Positions 23,848 to 37,054 of a stretch of DNA of 64,000 bases are shown here, piece after piece (positions within the stretch are counted from its first letter, which is position 1; every line of letters starts with the position of its first letter). This DNA comes from Rotaria sp. Silwood1 (Eukaryota > Rotifera > Eurotatoria > Philodinida > Philodinidae): the NCBI GenBank assembly GCA_905250075.1, contig CAJNOP010000662.1, positions 54,480 to 118,479 of the forward strand. Reading direction: 5' to 3'. The position numbers were made by a program, and so were the translations under genes. The notes beneath the pieces are model-generated. The model saw only the letters and a program-made list of their open reading frames with translations. It made no database searches and had not been told where the DNA came from.

Positions 23848-25878
23848 TTTAAAAACAACAGACAGAATTACATTTGATCAATCAAATACTATATTAACTA
23901 AGTCTTTTCATTATCAAATTTCATATAAGCTCCTAGCTTTCTTGCCTTTGTTTTGCACTGATATTCAAATAGCTTGAGTCATGTTGTCTTTGTTGCTTTG
24001 ATGCTGATATCAATTGCTTGTTGTCTAAAGCTACAAGTTCATCGATATTGTCTTTCAAAAACAAAAGAAAAAATGCTGAAATTTCATGCTATCATTTAAT
24101 TTATTTAACCATCACATTACTACTATATTATTCATGTGAAGCATTGAATAAGTACCTGAAATACATCCAGAGTTTCCTGAAAAAAGGGAACATGCTTTCG
24201 AAAACTGAGATTATCTTTTTCAGAAATCGAAATGCGTTTTGTGGAAACTTATCATATATTATATGATCATTTTCATCACTACATGTATTGGCTAAAAAGC
24301 TTAGAATTTTAAATGCTCTATTTTCAGGTTTTGCTTGTCGGGATAGAAAAATTGTTGATCTTACGTAGTAATATTTAGATTTATTTTTACTTGGTTCGGA
24401 AAAGAACATTAAAATAACTTTAATGTGATTCTTCCAATAGTAATTCTGAGCCTTTTGCACAAAGCATCTTCATAATAATAATTCGTGTTTTAGTAAATAA
24501 TAACTTGATGATAATGATGAATTTATTCAAATGTCAATTAAGCAGAAAATTCTCTCAGTTATACAGCTGCATGCTTTATTTGGGAAACAATGAAGATGCA
24601 AGAGTTGAGCTACAGAAAATTGTTGAGGTAGTCTTCTAGTTTGATCTGTTTTTTTTCCTCATGATAGTTTCATCTAAGTAGCAAAGCGATTCTTTATGTA
24701 AAATAAAACATGTTGTTTGAACGCTGCATTATTGATGTTACTATGCATTATCTATTCCTATCTGAAATAACACCCCTTACATAACTCTTTCCTAAATATC
24801 TGCACAGATCGCTACTGACAAAGCATAAAACATTGATTGTGACCGTAAATATGTAAATAACAAAATTGGTACTTTCTGATATAAAAGCGTGGCAATGTGC
24901 AATAGAGTACTGCAAAGATATAAGTTTTCATGTTCGTAATCGACAGTCGCAATAATCTCTTGCCTGTATCATACTCGCATTTGAATTTTTTTATCCATTT
25001 CTAAAACTACTTTAGCGTTTTTTGCTACGAATATGGTTTCTAGACAGGAAAATTGAAATAACTCCCACTCGACTTCGAGTGTAACTGATGTTTCTGTTTT
25101 TTTTTTAAGTCTTAATCAGAACTAATTTTTCATCGCTCGAATTTTTGATACTGGATTCCTGGACTGCAAAAAGTGGGATTTACACTTGTGGAATCACCTT
25201 TTATTTTGCTCTATTTTGAACACCATGTCCATTAAAATACTCCTAAAAAATGAATGGAAGGGAGTTTCAAAATTTCGTTCGATAAAAAGTTGCGCACAGA
25301 AGCTAGCTTTAATTTGAAACCAGCTCAAGCTCTGTGCCCCTTATAACGACGAAGTTATTTCGATTCTCCTGAAAGATAGGAAAATAATCTGGAAATTTGG
25401 TCGAGTGAGGCATATCATGCTGGAATTTTTACCACAAGCGTTTCTCACTACACGACTAATTGTTCATGAAAATTCCAGCTTAGACGGTCCGTTCTAAGTG
25501 CGAAATCAATTCTGAATGGGATCTCTTAAATCATCGCGAATAATGATATCTTCATAGCCTTCCTAGTGAAAAGTCTTATTTGATAGTTGCACGCTCTCAT
25601 ATACGCCAGATCATAAATTGAAATAAATTCTCACGACATTTCGTACGAGTGCGTTATTCATCTTCATATAGAATGGTGTACAAAGATAGTGCTTGATCAA
25701 TAGTTTTTAGTACTTCAACAAGCTGAATGTAGTTAGTACGCAGTCAACATCATCAAAAATTCTAGAGTACAATATTTATTTAGATAGTAAAAAGACCTTC
25801 ACAGTTTTATCTAATACTTTCACTCTAGTGTTTGAAATTGATTACTTTCTGAATGAATAAAAATTGAAATGAATATTC
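23848..25878. other. Intergenic; nothing recognised
   Basis: AT-rich, with short overlapping frames on both strands at 24018-24460 but no domain or splice support. Confidence 0.4.
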
Positions 25879-26160
25879 TTAACACAAGCCCACTTGTGCT
25901 TTTGATGCGAGCTTTCCATTGACAAAAGTCAATGTCGCAAAGGTGACCAATGATCTACCATCGTATTGGATGGTAAGCATTGATGGTGTTTCACTTAGGC
26001 GTTCACTCGGTCCACCTACTGCTGCTTCAACTTGAGCGATTGTCCATGAGAATTGGAGTGTATTGTATTTAGCCAGTGTTATTTGGGTACGCGTCGCACA
26101 AAGAGCACCAGTTGCAAGCGTCCCAACGATTATCAATATCAGTGAAAAATACAATTTCAT
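25879..26160 (-). CDS. Small secreted protein with a BLIP/DUF3862-like repeat
   Basis: A single uninterrupted frame of 93 residues. Residues 1-21 form a signal peptide (MKLYFSLILIIVGTLATGALC). The mature part has the layout of one BLIP-like/DUF3862 repeat: ITLAKYNTLQFSWTIAQVEA, then VGGPSERLSETPSMLTIQYD, then LVTFATLTFVNGKLASKAQ and GLC at the end. In bacterial secreted proteins of this fold the same order occurs (Y..I..G.T..QV...GG.G, a Y-W/D-G strand, an A-x-x-TF-x-NGK strand, SKAQ-GL). The absence of introns and the bacterial-type fold fit acquisition by horizontal transfer, common in bdelloids, but I cannot run a search. A possible role is inhibition of exogenous enzymes, by inference only. 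Confidence 0.7.
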   Translation of the reverse strand: MKLYFSLILIIVGTLATGALCATRTQITLAKYNTLQFSWTIAQVEAAVGGPSERLSETPSMLTIQYDGRSLVTFATLTFVNGKLASKAQVGLC

Positions 26161-29100
26161 GGTTCGACTCTTCTACTTTCAAATCTTACCAATGAATCTA
26201 CTCAATGCTAAATGACATACATGATGTTTTAGTTTTCTTTCCATACTTGTTTTTGAAAACGTAATATTAGTCCATCATCTTAGGCGTGACCTTGTATGTT
26301 CGCTGATGGATACTTCAGAGGAAGAAAATAAGTATTCCATTCTATAATGGTGCTTTTAATTAGGCCATTATTACTCACTTCCAATTCATCTGATACACTG
26401 TGCTAATCTGATTGGCTCTTTCGATACAAATCATTTCTTACATACATTATATGATGGTTGAATGTTTTTTTATGTAACTGTACAGTTTGTTATAACTAAC
26501 GCTAGCTCAGTTCCTTGGGCAAAGATACGTATCTCAATTACAGTAACTTTCCATGTGTAAATTATTTTGCACTTAACACAGTCTTGGAAACAAACTTTTC
26601 TTTCGAATTAATTAATATTTATGACAGTGTATTGTTTCGCATTTGTGTACATATGTTTTTTTTTATTTATAAGTTAAAATTACAAATGAATTATTATTTA
26701 ATAAAAATTAGTAAAGTTTCAATAATCAAAATTGTCTTCTACCTCCATCTCACTGTCATATGTTTAACATTACATCGAAAAGACGAATTGCTAATTTTTA
26801 TTTAACAATTATTGTATTGTCATATTGTTTTTTGAATAGGTGTCGAAATGTTACGATTTATCAAATCAATAAAATTCATACAAAGTTTATTTTGAGCTTC
26901 ATTTTCTGTCTCTAAACCTCATTTTCTTCAAAATTTTCATCATTTTCTGCTTGAAAAATATACTTCTTTGTTGATCACGTAATCTAGAATGTTCCGAGCT
27001 TCATCTATATTTCTACAAAAGTAATATAGGCCACTAAATTCGTCATAGTTTCAAAAATCCAGTGATTATTTGAATAAATGCAAACAAACAATTTCCATAT
27101 ATGTATATGATTTAAATTTATTTATTGAATTAAAACCTTTTGACTTACAAATCAAAGCTAAAACAATGCATTTGGTTTTGTAAAAAGAAATGTAATATTT
27201 TGTAAATTACTTTTAGAAATTTTCTATTGCTTTAATTCTTTCATAGATTATTAATATTGACTTGAATTTTTCCTAATAACAAAAACTCAAGATCTCTATC
27301 ATGTTTTCACTACAAATTATCAGCAGAAGTTTATTCATTGCAAATATGATCAAAACATTTCGAGTTCTCTCAGTAAATCAATGATATCTATTATGACAAA
27401 CATATATATAGTTCATTAATCGAAAAATATTTTCCATATATTGATATTGAGGAAGAACAAACTCATCTCGTTGCTAGAAGTCGTTATATATCAAGAACTC
27501 AGTTTTCTCTCTTTCAGAATAATTTTTTTCAAAAAAATATTCACTCAAGATTATTTAGTAAAATGAGCATAACATTATACTAGAGGATCAGTAAAAATGT
27601 TTTTCTTAGGTGATAATGCTGTGGTATCAGATAAGAACTAACGGATACGTCATCTAGAAATATTGGAACACTGATCAAAAATAAAGCTGAAAAAAATAGA
27701 TTTTATCCTGCTTAATGATTATAGTCATCATTTAATCTGAGATCTAGTTTTAACTGTCTCATGAAAACAAAAATTTCTGCTGATCTGATGTAAGATTTTA
27801 GGAATTTCTTGAATTTGATCCCCGTCCAGTATATTTAGGTGTTTTGAGGCATTTTTCTTTCAGATAATAACTCTAATTGTTTCTCTATAAATTATTTAGT
27901 TTGTTGATAGGATCATTATTGAAATATAAATCTAAGCTTTTTCTATACTATAATAGAATAATGGAATGATATGATGGAATCAATTAGACAAAGAAACAAA
28001 CAAAAATCAATTTCATCTATAATTGTTATGATACATATTATCATTCTAATGAATTCAAGTTGTTAATATTGGTTTGATTAGTGTATGAATATCTATTCTC
28101 AAATTCATGAAGGCCAATATTTTACAATATTCAAAAGATTTTTCTATTAAACATTTTCTATCTGAATGTTTTCATTATTGATAAGTCTTCTTTGCATATG
28201 TAAAAGAAACCTTGTTTAGTCAAGCAACAGATGCATTTATCATTTTAATGGACTTTCTTTTTTTTTTTTTCAAAATGCATAAAGAAAACAAAGATGAATA
28301 TATATTTTCTCTGTCTCTTCAAGCACACTAATTTTTTAAAAGTCTACATTTGTAAAAAAAAAAAAAAGAAAAAGAAAAAAACTTCAATATATTTCTCGAA
28401 CAAGTCGGCATCAGAAAGATAAACATATCTCCATAAGTAAGGATAAATACACATACAAATATGTATCCTACACTCAGCAGTCATCAGTTGTTAGAACTGT
28501 GAATGTAAACAGAGAGCAATAGATTCGAATAGACATCTGCTAACATGGTACTCTTCTATTCTTTTAAAGCCTAATCTATGCATTTTGCTCAATAGGTGGC
28601 CTTGCTTATGATAGTAAGTCACACGAATATAAAACGTGTAAACAGACTAATCGAATTAATTCAATGAATTCATTCATGTGCATTATCTATTCGTAAAAAA
28701 GAAAAAGAAGATGATACGGTTAAGAAAAAAAAGAAGAACTCACATAGAAAAATGTCGCCGACATATTACTACAATAACATCAATCAAAGTTCCTATGGAT
28801 GTTTATAGAATGAATTTATTGACAATAATAGCGGCATTTATTTAAACGTTTCCATATTGTCTCGATATGTTGTGTTTTTCAATTTTCTGCTTTTATACAA
28901 CAACAACAAAAAAAAAGGTTAAATAGAAAATTCTTTGATCTATAGCACATTTTAAGTGTGATATACGACGAAAATAAGTTTGTATCTCTATCAACACCTT
29001 AATGAAGCTGATCGGTAGCTTTTTTTTTTTCTTATATATTTTTTTCAATGTGCTAATGGATCGAATGGTGACAATGAAGATGGGCATATACATATAAATA

Positions 29101-29343
29101 TAACAGATAAGGTGTGTGACTATTGACACATCATCTGATATAATAATTTATTCTTATTATTATTATTGGTCATCTTACATATGTATAATTCTTGCTGAGT
29201 AAGATAACAAAATTATTATATAAGACTTTTTCTAGTCAAGTGTTATTGTTGATTTAGTCATAAATTGAATTATACGCTTGATAGAATACAAGAAATTGAA
29301 TTTTATTACAAGCAAAAGAAGAAAAAAAAAACGAAAAGAAAAG
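26161..29343. other. 3.2-kb intergenic region downstream of the Islet gene
   Basis: Very AT-rich, with poly-A/T runs and no recognised gene. It would hold the Islet 3' UTR near 29100-29343. The frame at 26515-26805 has no recognisable domain. Confidence 0.4.
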
Positions 29344-31434
29344 TTACAAGAGTGTTAGTTGACCAGTTGCACTTCCATCACAACTATTGTCACTACGTTC
29401 TTCACTATATTGTGATGCATCAAAACAATTGCTATCATCTTCGGATGCAAAACCACTAAGAACATTATCATGAAAATTTTGTTGTCGTTGATGTTGTAAA
29501 TGATGTTGATGATTATGAGAATGATAATCATTTGTATATGAAGGATATGTTTCACCAAAAGTTTTCCATGGACCACCTGAATGATATTGTACTTCAACAA
29601 GTGATGCTGGTGGTAAACCAATATTCATATCATTTGGTACAGGTGATGATGCAACTAATGGTATACCATGATTAAGACTTGATAAAACTTTTTGTTGTTC
29701 TTGATTTTGTTTTGCTAATATACTTTTCTTTTTATCTTTACATCCTATTGGAACAGAAAAAAATAATTTTTTTTTTCAAAAATAAAAAAAAGCATCTTTT
29801 GATTGTTACGTTTATTTTGAAACCAAACACGTATAACACGTGGTGATAATTGTGTCATTTCAACAAGTTGTTCTTTCATAAGTGCATCCGGTCTAGGATT
29901 TGCACTATAACATGTACGTAAGGTTAATAATTGTTTTTCATTTAATACTGTACGCATGCGTGTTGTTTTATCTTTACGTATAACATTTCCATTATTTGTT
30001 GATTTTGAACTACTAAGTCCTACTGTTACTTGATTTGATGAACTTGATGCTGTCGATGAAGATGATGACGTTGGTGGTGGGCGTAATGGAATATTATTGT
30101 TTGTTGCTATAAAATGATGATAAAATATTTTTTGTTTCAAATGAATTCACTATAAAGCTTTTGAATATAGTCTCGTTAGAAAATACGAACAGATGATGAT
30201 GATGATGACTGTCTATATATATTTAATGAAGTGAAACTCTTCGCATACTATCAATTGATATTGACTTGAATTCTCAATAGACAACACTATCAAAAACGAT
30301 TTAATTCAAAAAGAGAAAAAAAAAATTGATTATTGTCTTTTACTCTGATCATAATAAAATTGAAAATATCTCTTATCAATCGACACGTGCATTTATTGAC
30401 TGTATCCGGTTTGAAAGAAAAAAAAAACGGTATTGACTGATTAGTAATCTTAATATATATAGTGTGAAAAGAGAGAGCACCCCAGACTGATCTGACTTCC
30501 GTCATGAAAAGCATGCCGTCGATTCCTTCCTTCACGCCATAGTCACATCCGAACGGATGTAAGTGTGTATGCACGGCATACGTTTTCTTACCTGCTGTTG
30601 GAATTCCAACTGAATCTGCCGATGATGATGATGATGATGATTTTGATTCTGTACTACTTGTTTCATTTAATGATAATTGTTGAAAATGTTGTCGACATAA
30701 AATTTCATTTTGTCTATGAATATAATATTCATCACCCGATGTAAGTAAACGATCGCAATGATCACAACGAAAACAATCTGTATGAAATCTTCGATAAAAT
30801 GTTGTACGAATAAATAAATCATTTTTAGAAAATGATTGATGACATTTGGCACATTTAGATACAAACAATCTAATTGAAAGAAGACAAAGAAAAAAAAAAA
30901 AAAGAGAAATAATTGCATGTTTATCAATAGAATTAATTCTACTAAGTGAAATCTCTGCATGCACCATTGTATTGTTCACTCGGATGCAAGCTGTTCAAGC
31001 GAGAGTCAAAAAAAAAAAGAAAGTCAAACCGGTCAAGTAAATAATTCATTCATAGTTAGCTCTGACAAAATGCCGTTTAGAAAAGAAATGTACCGTATAT
31101 AATCAAATTTGCAAAAAGTTTTTCCATCGAGAACAAAACATGTTGTAGTTTCATCTAAATATTGTCCACATTCGTAACATTTTAAACATTGAATATGCCA
31201 TTCAAGATCAGGTGCAACTTTTAATAAATATTGATCATATATTTGACAACTACAACCTGCACATATTGATGGATATTTTGTATCTTAATAGAAAAAGAAA
31301 AACCAAGAAAAGAAAAATAAGTCCTTTTCTTTTTTTTTTGCCTTTTCTTTACTCTTACCTGATGGATAATCATTGTAACCATTATCTTGATAATGATGCG
31401 GTAAATAACGAGATAATTTAAAAGTATTCTTCAT
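29344..31434 (-). CDS. isl: Islet-class LIM-homeodomain transcription factor, 5 exons
   Basis: Exons on the minus strand are 31434-31359, 31283-31094, 30869-30592, 30106-29810 and 29744-29344. Phases agree throughout and give 413 residues. LIM1 starts at Cys33 ([44 protein letters not shown]). LIM2 follows directly ([37 protein letters not shown]). A Ser-rich linker leads to the homeodomain at about 226-287 ([52 protein letters not shown]), almost identical to vertebrate ISL1/2. The His-rich C-terminal exon replaces the vertebrate tail but keeps VEVQ and PWK. Islet factors specify motor and other neurons. No splice conflict seen. Confidence 0.95.
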
Positions 31435-34400
31435 AATGTTGATGATCTATGGAAAAGTATAGAGTATACGTTATATCTTTTTTCTTTGAATATATGAATC
31501 ACCGACAAAATAAATCTATATTAGTGAGTGTGTTAGTTACTCTCGTTTCTTTTTTGCATAATAAAAAAAACTCTAAGAATAGAAAAAAAGGAAAAGAAGC
31601 TTTTTCTTCTTTTTCTCTTTTTTTTCCTAGTGCTTACAGACATTCTAAAGGGGAGGAGAGTAGTTATTATTATTATTATTCTTTTCCCGTTTCCTGTTGG
31701 TTGAGCGGACCATTTTTTCATTGGTTGATCGCTCGAAAGAGCACACATCGACAAACAACAAAACGCTTTTTTTTTCTCTAAGCAAGCGACCAAACGATGA
31801 ACATAAATGAGAGAAATAGAAAAAAGAAGATTTTTTTTTCCCGTTTTATCGTACATTAACCATCACGTTCAATCTTGAAGAAGTTGATGGTTGAGGTTAA
31901 ATTGACAAGAGACAACTATGTTTATCCTTCAAATGGATTTTAACCTACATATACATATAGTCTATATGTATATATGTGTGTGTGCGATTAGTTCAATATA
32001 CAATATTAAGATAGACGCTGAGCTATTATCTTTGAATGAGAATCGAAAAGCAATTATTTCATTTAGACAAGAGTACATATAAACAAAATATATGCTCTTA
32101 AAAGTTCTCTTTCTTCAATGATAGGTGCATTAAATGACATATGGTCAATGTTAGTTTTGCACCTTGTATAAAAAAAAGAAAAAAAAAACAAAACAAAATG
32201 CTGAACATTCCTTCTCATTTCTTTTTTTAGATCGCTGTTGATGAAAAAAAGAAGAAGAAGAAGAAGAAGACCAAATAAATAATTGACAGCATCTTTATTC
32301 TTGAAAAAAAAATGTTTATATATTTAAACAAACCGTATCATTGTTTGTATTTGATTTATCCAAGCGAATATTGGAGTCTGCAAAATGAGTAGAATATGAT
32401 GGCGGCTCCGCCTTTACATCTGGATAGAACGACGGAGCCCAAAAAAAAAAAGCAAGAAAGAAAGCTTTCATCTCATTGCCTTAAGGGTGAACGTCATCGA
32501 ATATTGTACTTGATGTATAGTCGAAAAGTGCTAGTCGTTTTTTAAGCTCCAGGGTACTCTGATCATCATCATCAAGCTCCATTAACACGTTCGAGCATTT
32601 CCTTTTACTCCTTATCTATAAACAAAAGAAGCAAAGATTGATTTAATCAAATATAAGTTGTAAAGAAAGAGAAAGTGGATGTGACATCATTTCTTTAGCT
32701 CTGATGTGTTTATCTTCTTTATTAAATCCTGTTGATGATAGTTTTTCTTTTTTTAGTTTTTTACAATGAAATCAAACATATCGAAAGATATGTCTTTATA
32801 TTTCAACTGTTCAATATAATAAATAACATTGAACAGAGATCATATTTCAATATGATTAACCATCTGTAAGCTTGTGTGACATTGACAATCATGAAATGTG
32901 ACTTATGATATGTTCAAGAGAAAGTTTAACATACTACTAATCTGTCGTTCAGTAGGTAGAACAAAAAAAAAACAGCAACGAGTGAGTAGATTGAATGCCA
33001 TTCCCAACTTTCTTTCTGGCGACCAGATGACAAGTTACTACTGCTTGTCCATTCATTTGCCTTAAGGCATACTTTCAAGCAGAGTACAACATATAATGAC
33101 AGTGAAATGATTGTTATAAGTCGTTCTTTTCACTTGTACGCGATTGAAATCTATAGACTCTCTAATGGATGATAATTAGTACTACTTTACTCATCATCAA
33201 TGAAGATAACATTTACTTTATTCAAATAGATTGTACACACGATAAATGATTAAAGAAAAACAAAATAAACAAAGTCTCTTGTTTTTTTTTGTATTTTGCG
33301 TATTTTTTTTTTCATATGCATGAACAATGAAAAAAAAACCATGCATGCACTCTTGCATGTTTCAATCCTATTAGATAGATGTGTGAAAATCGAATGTTGA
33401 TGAGGGGTGGGCAAGTTGGAAACAAAAAAAAAAAACGTCGTTGTCGTCGTCTCTCTCACATACTAATTATTATGTGAGAAGAACCGTATGGCACCGAAAG
33501 CAATTAACTTATGTGCATATTTTGATTATTGATGCAATAAAATAATGACTATTTAGTAAATATGATGAGTTGTCTAATTTGTAACTAGATTGTGTGTGCA
33601 CGTGAGAATAAGGCGGAACTGGAATAAGTAATCAGGTAAATGAGAGAAAGTTATTGAAGAAAATTAAAATAAAAGTAGACAATAATAAAGTAATTTGTCA
33701 TGTATGATTACAATTTATGAAAGAAAGAAAAAAAAAAGACATGTACAAAGATTATTATCTAAAGATTAAATATGTTTTTTTTACAGTTTAATTAACAATT
33801 GTTACAAGAACAAAAAGTACTTCAAATCCTATATTTAGTTGCTTTGTCACTATGATGTTATTATCTTTTGTTGTTTTTAAGAAGTTAGAGATATACAATT
33901 ATCTTCAATTTTTTATATTTAAATTTCAACTGATGACAGTTGAATCATTTTTCAATTCTTGCACCATGAATAGATAAACCGAAGAGAATCTTCTATCGAT
34001 CTATACAAGTTCCACTTTTATAGCTATTCTTATTCAAGAGATATATCATTTTTATTTGAAGTTCATTGATCTCTTGATCTTCTATTTAGTATCCTCCACA
34101 CAAAACCGTCATGTTATAGTCGAATCTTTGAAAAATTTCGAAAATACATCATCTTCCAAATATGAGAGATCATTGGTTCTTTTAATAATTTGTGTGTCCC
34201 TCGCTGTTTGCATCAATTGGTAAAAGCCTCAGATTTTTAGCTGTTTGTGTTCTTGATTTATACAAAAAACAATTGGGGCACATTTTATTTTTGAATGAAT
34301 AATAGAATCAAAGTTTTCGTAAAAAAAAACACAAGATCATAAGAGAATGATAATTTATTCACACGATTGTGTTCTCTAGAACATCAATAAATATTTGAAA

Positions 34401-35432
34401 AAAAAATTGAAACTTTACAGGCAAATAGATACTTATGAAATCTCGCACTGTTGTCTAAAAAAGTGTCTTAGCTCCTGTATTGTGAGTCTTTATAAAAAAA
34501 GTATTTCATTAAAAATAACTACTTTACTAATTATAGTTAACTAAAAAGAATAAGTAATATTTAAAAAAAAACTATTCACAAGGTTCTTTTTTAAAAGTAT
34601 TAATCGAATAATAATTAACTAAATTACATTTTAAAAGTCGGTACACATCGATATTACTGAATAATAAACATCCTCAACTGTCGGATACCGATTCGACCTG
34701 AGTAGATGTATATGACATTAAGAAAAATTTAAAAGAATTCAGGCTCATGATCTTCTGGTGCAGATTTACCACCATTTTACTGTATTTTCTTGTTAGAACA
34801 AGATATTTTCATCAAAAACATCGAAATGACGAATCTTCCTCTGATATTGTTGTCTATCGATAGAGCCAATAATAATTAACAACTTCTGCAAATTTCAAAG
34901 TGTCAAGTAAAACGGTTGACCTATAAATCATAACTTTAATTCTAATGTTAGTTTTTGATTCATATGCTATTGTATACAGTTGGAAATCAATTCTCTTATC
35001 TTAGTAAAAACAAGTATCCATTTTTAGTGAAACTTTCAGAATATTATAAAAATCATGAGATCTATTTTTTTGGTAAAATTTCAGATTATAATTCCTAAAA
35101 TTTGGTTTTCTTCTTAAATTTATTTAAAACTTTTATTTGCATAATTAAATCTAACAATCGATTATATATAAACACTCGAACAAAAGTTATCAATAAGAAG
35201 AATTTTCTCAGAATTTAATGTCATTAGCTGACCTCTATTGAATAATAAATGGATGGTTAAAATTGAACCAATTCAAAAGAATGTTTCTTTGTGTCAAAAA
35301 ATCTTTTTATGATTGCTTTAATCACGATCAAGCTTTTCAATGTCAATAAAAGAAGACAAAAAGAAAAATATTTACTTAAAGAATTTACATCAATAACTAC
35401 ATGTTTCTTTTTGTTTTGGTCAATTTCTATAG
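31435..35432. other. 4-kb intergenic region between Islet and KMT5A genes
   Basis: It contains the Islet promoter region and a short GAA microsatellite at about 32248-32270. Many poly-A/T runs, no recognised coding sequence. It is long relative to the tightly packed genes further right, consistent with regulatory DNA of a developmental gene, though no specific element can be named. Confidence 0.4.
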
Positions 35433-36774
35433 ATGATTCCCGTCCGTCCAGCTAAACGTTTTCAATCAGCTGCACATGTTAAACCTGATCGACCAAGAAA
35501 AGGCCTATTAAAAGGTCAATTTTTATTTGCGCCTGATATATCTATACCTGAAAATGATGTTTTGCCAACATCTATAACTGATAAGTAAGAAGAATAAATT
35601 TCTTACTTAATTTTATAAATTAATTTCGGCATCACTTTTTTTTTTTATTCTAGTGAAAAATCTTTAATATTAGCAAAAAAACTTTTAAATGAAGAAATTT
35701 TATTAACATTACGTCGAAGTAAACGTATAGGTATAACAAAATATAAATCAGCAACATCATTTGATTCATTTATTGAAAGCCAATGTGAAGATGGTATAGA
35801 AGGACGTGATACGGGAACAATAAGAGGACGTGGAGTATTTACAATAAAAAAATTTTATCGTAACGATTATATTGTTGAATATGCTGGAGAATTATTAACA
35901 CAAAATGAAGCTAAACATCGAGAAGATTTATATGGTAGAAATCATAAAATTGGTTGTTATATGTATTATTTTAAATGGGGAGAAAAAATTTTTTGTGTTG
36001 ATGCAACTGAAGAAACAAATCGACTTGGTCAGTAAAATTTTCTTTTATTTCATAGTAAAAAAAAGAATTTATAAAATAATATTCAAAATGAATCATAAAC
36101 ATAACTATACATTAAAAATCTCGAATATCTGTATATTAATTCAATTGAATAATTTGAATTAACTGGTAATCGATACTTATTTAAAGTTATTTTTCATATA
36201 GATTTTATCAATGGATATTCTTTGGTCGTACTCTTAGTGAACTAAATAAAGAAATCTATATATTGCATATTTTTTTACGGTATTATTCAATACAATATAG
36301 TGATTCCCTTCAGGGATACTAATTTTCAAGTATCGATTTGCAATTTTTCATAGCTACGAACCTTAACGAGAATAGTTTATGAAAGTTTCAGATATTTGTT
36401 TTTTTTTTTACATCGATACATTCGAATTCGAATGTATCATTGAGCCCTTCAAAATGAATTATTCATGCTTTAAAATAATATTTTTCTTATTTGTATGGAA
36501 AATATTTAAAAATAAGTATCTATTACTAGTAATAAAAATTAATTCATTTATATTTATAAGTAACAAAAAAAAAACATCTTCCTCTGTTTTAGGTCGTCTT
36601 ATAAATCATAGTCGAAAAAATAGCAATTGTCAACCAAAAGTTTTCGTTATACGAGATCAACCGCGTCTTGTATTGGTTGCTTTACGTGACATTGAAATAG
36701 GTGAAGAACTTTTTTATGATTATGGTGAACGTCGTAAAGAGATTATTGAAGCATTTCCTTGGCTTAATGAGTAG
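35433..36774 (+). CDS. kmt5a: KMT5A/PR-Set7-type histone H4K20 methyltransferase, 3 exons
   Basis: Exons 35433-35584, 35654-36027 and 36593-36774 give 235 residues in consistent phase. The N-terminus is short and basic. The SET domain covers about residues 100-235: GTIRGRGVFTIKKFYRNDYI, VEYAGELL, GCYMYYFKWGEKIFCVDAT, ETNRLGRLINHS (the NHS cofactor motif), then GEELFYDYGERRKE and IEAFPWLNE at the end. The lack of a Cys-rich post-SET and the closing AFPWL helix are typical of KMT5A, which monomethylates H4K20 in chromatin. The ATG follows an acceptor-like TTTCTATAG immediately, so an upstream non-coding or coding exon, or a trans-splice site, is possible and the true N-terminus could be longer. 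Confidence 0.9.
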
Positions 36775-37054
36775 TTTTATTTAATTAGTTATGTAGTTTC
36801 TATTGAATAGATTTGTATGATCTATAAAAAAAAAACAAAACAAAATCAAATCAAAATTTCATCTCTTCTAATGATATTTCCTTCTCATGCATACACACAT
36901 ATAGTTAATACTAGTCATATTTTTTGTGTGTTGTTTGTTTGTTTTTTTTCCTACTATTAATCCATCTTTCTTTGTATATACTACAACATAATAAATACAG
37001 ATCATTTTTTTTTCTGGGAATGAGTATGTTAGTTTTTCTTATTTATTTATGAAA

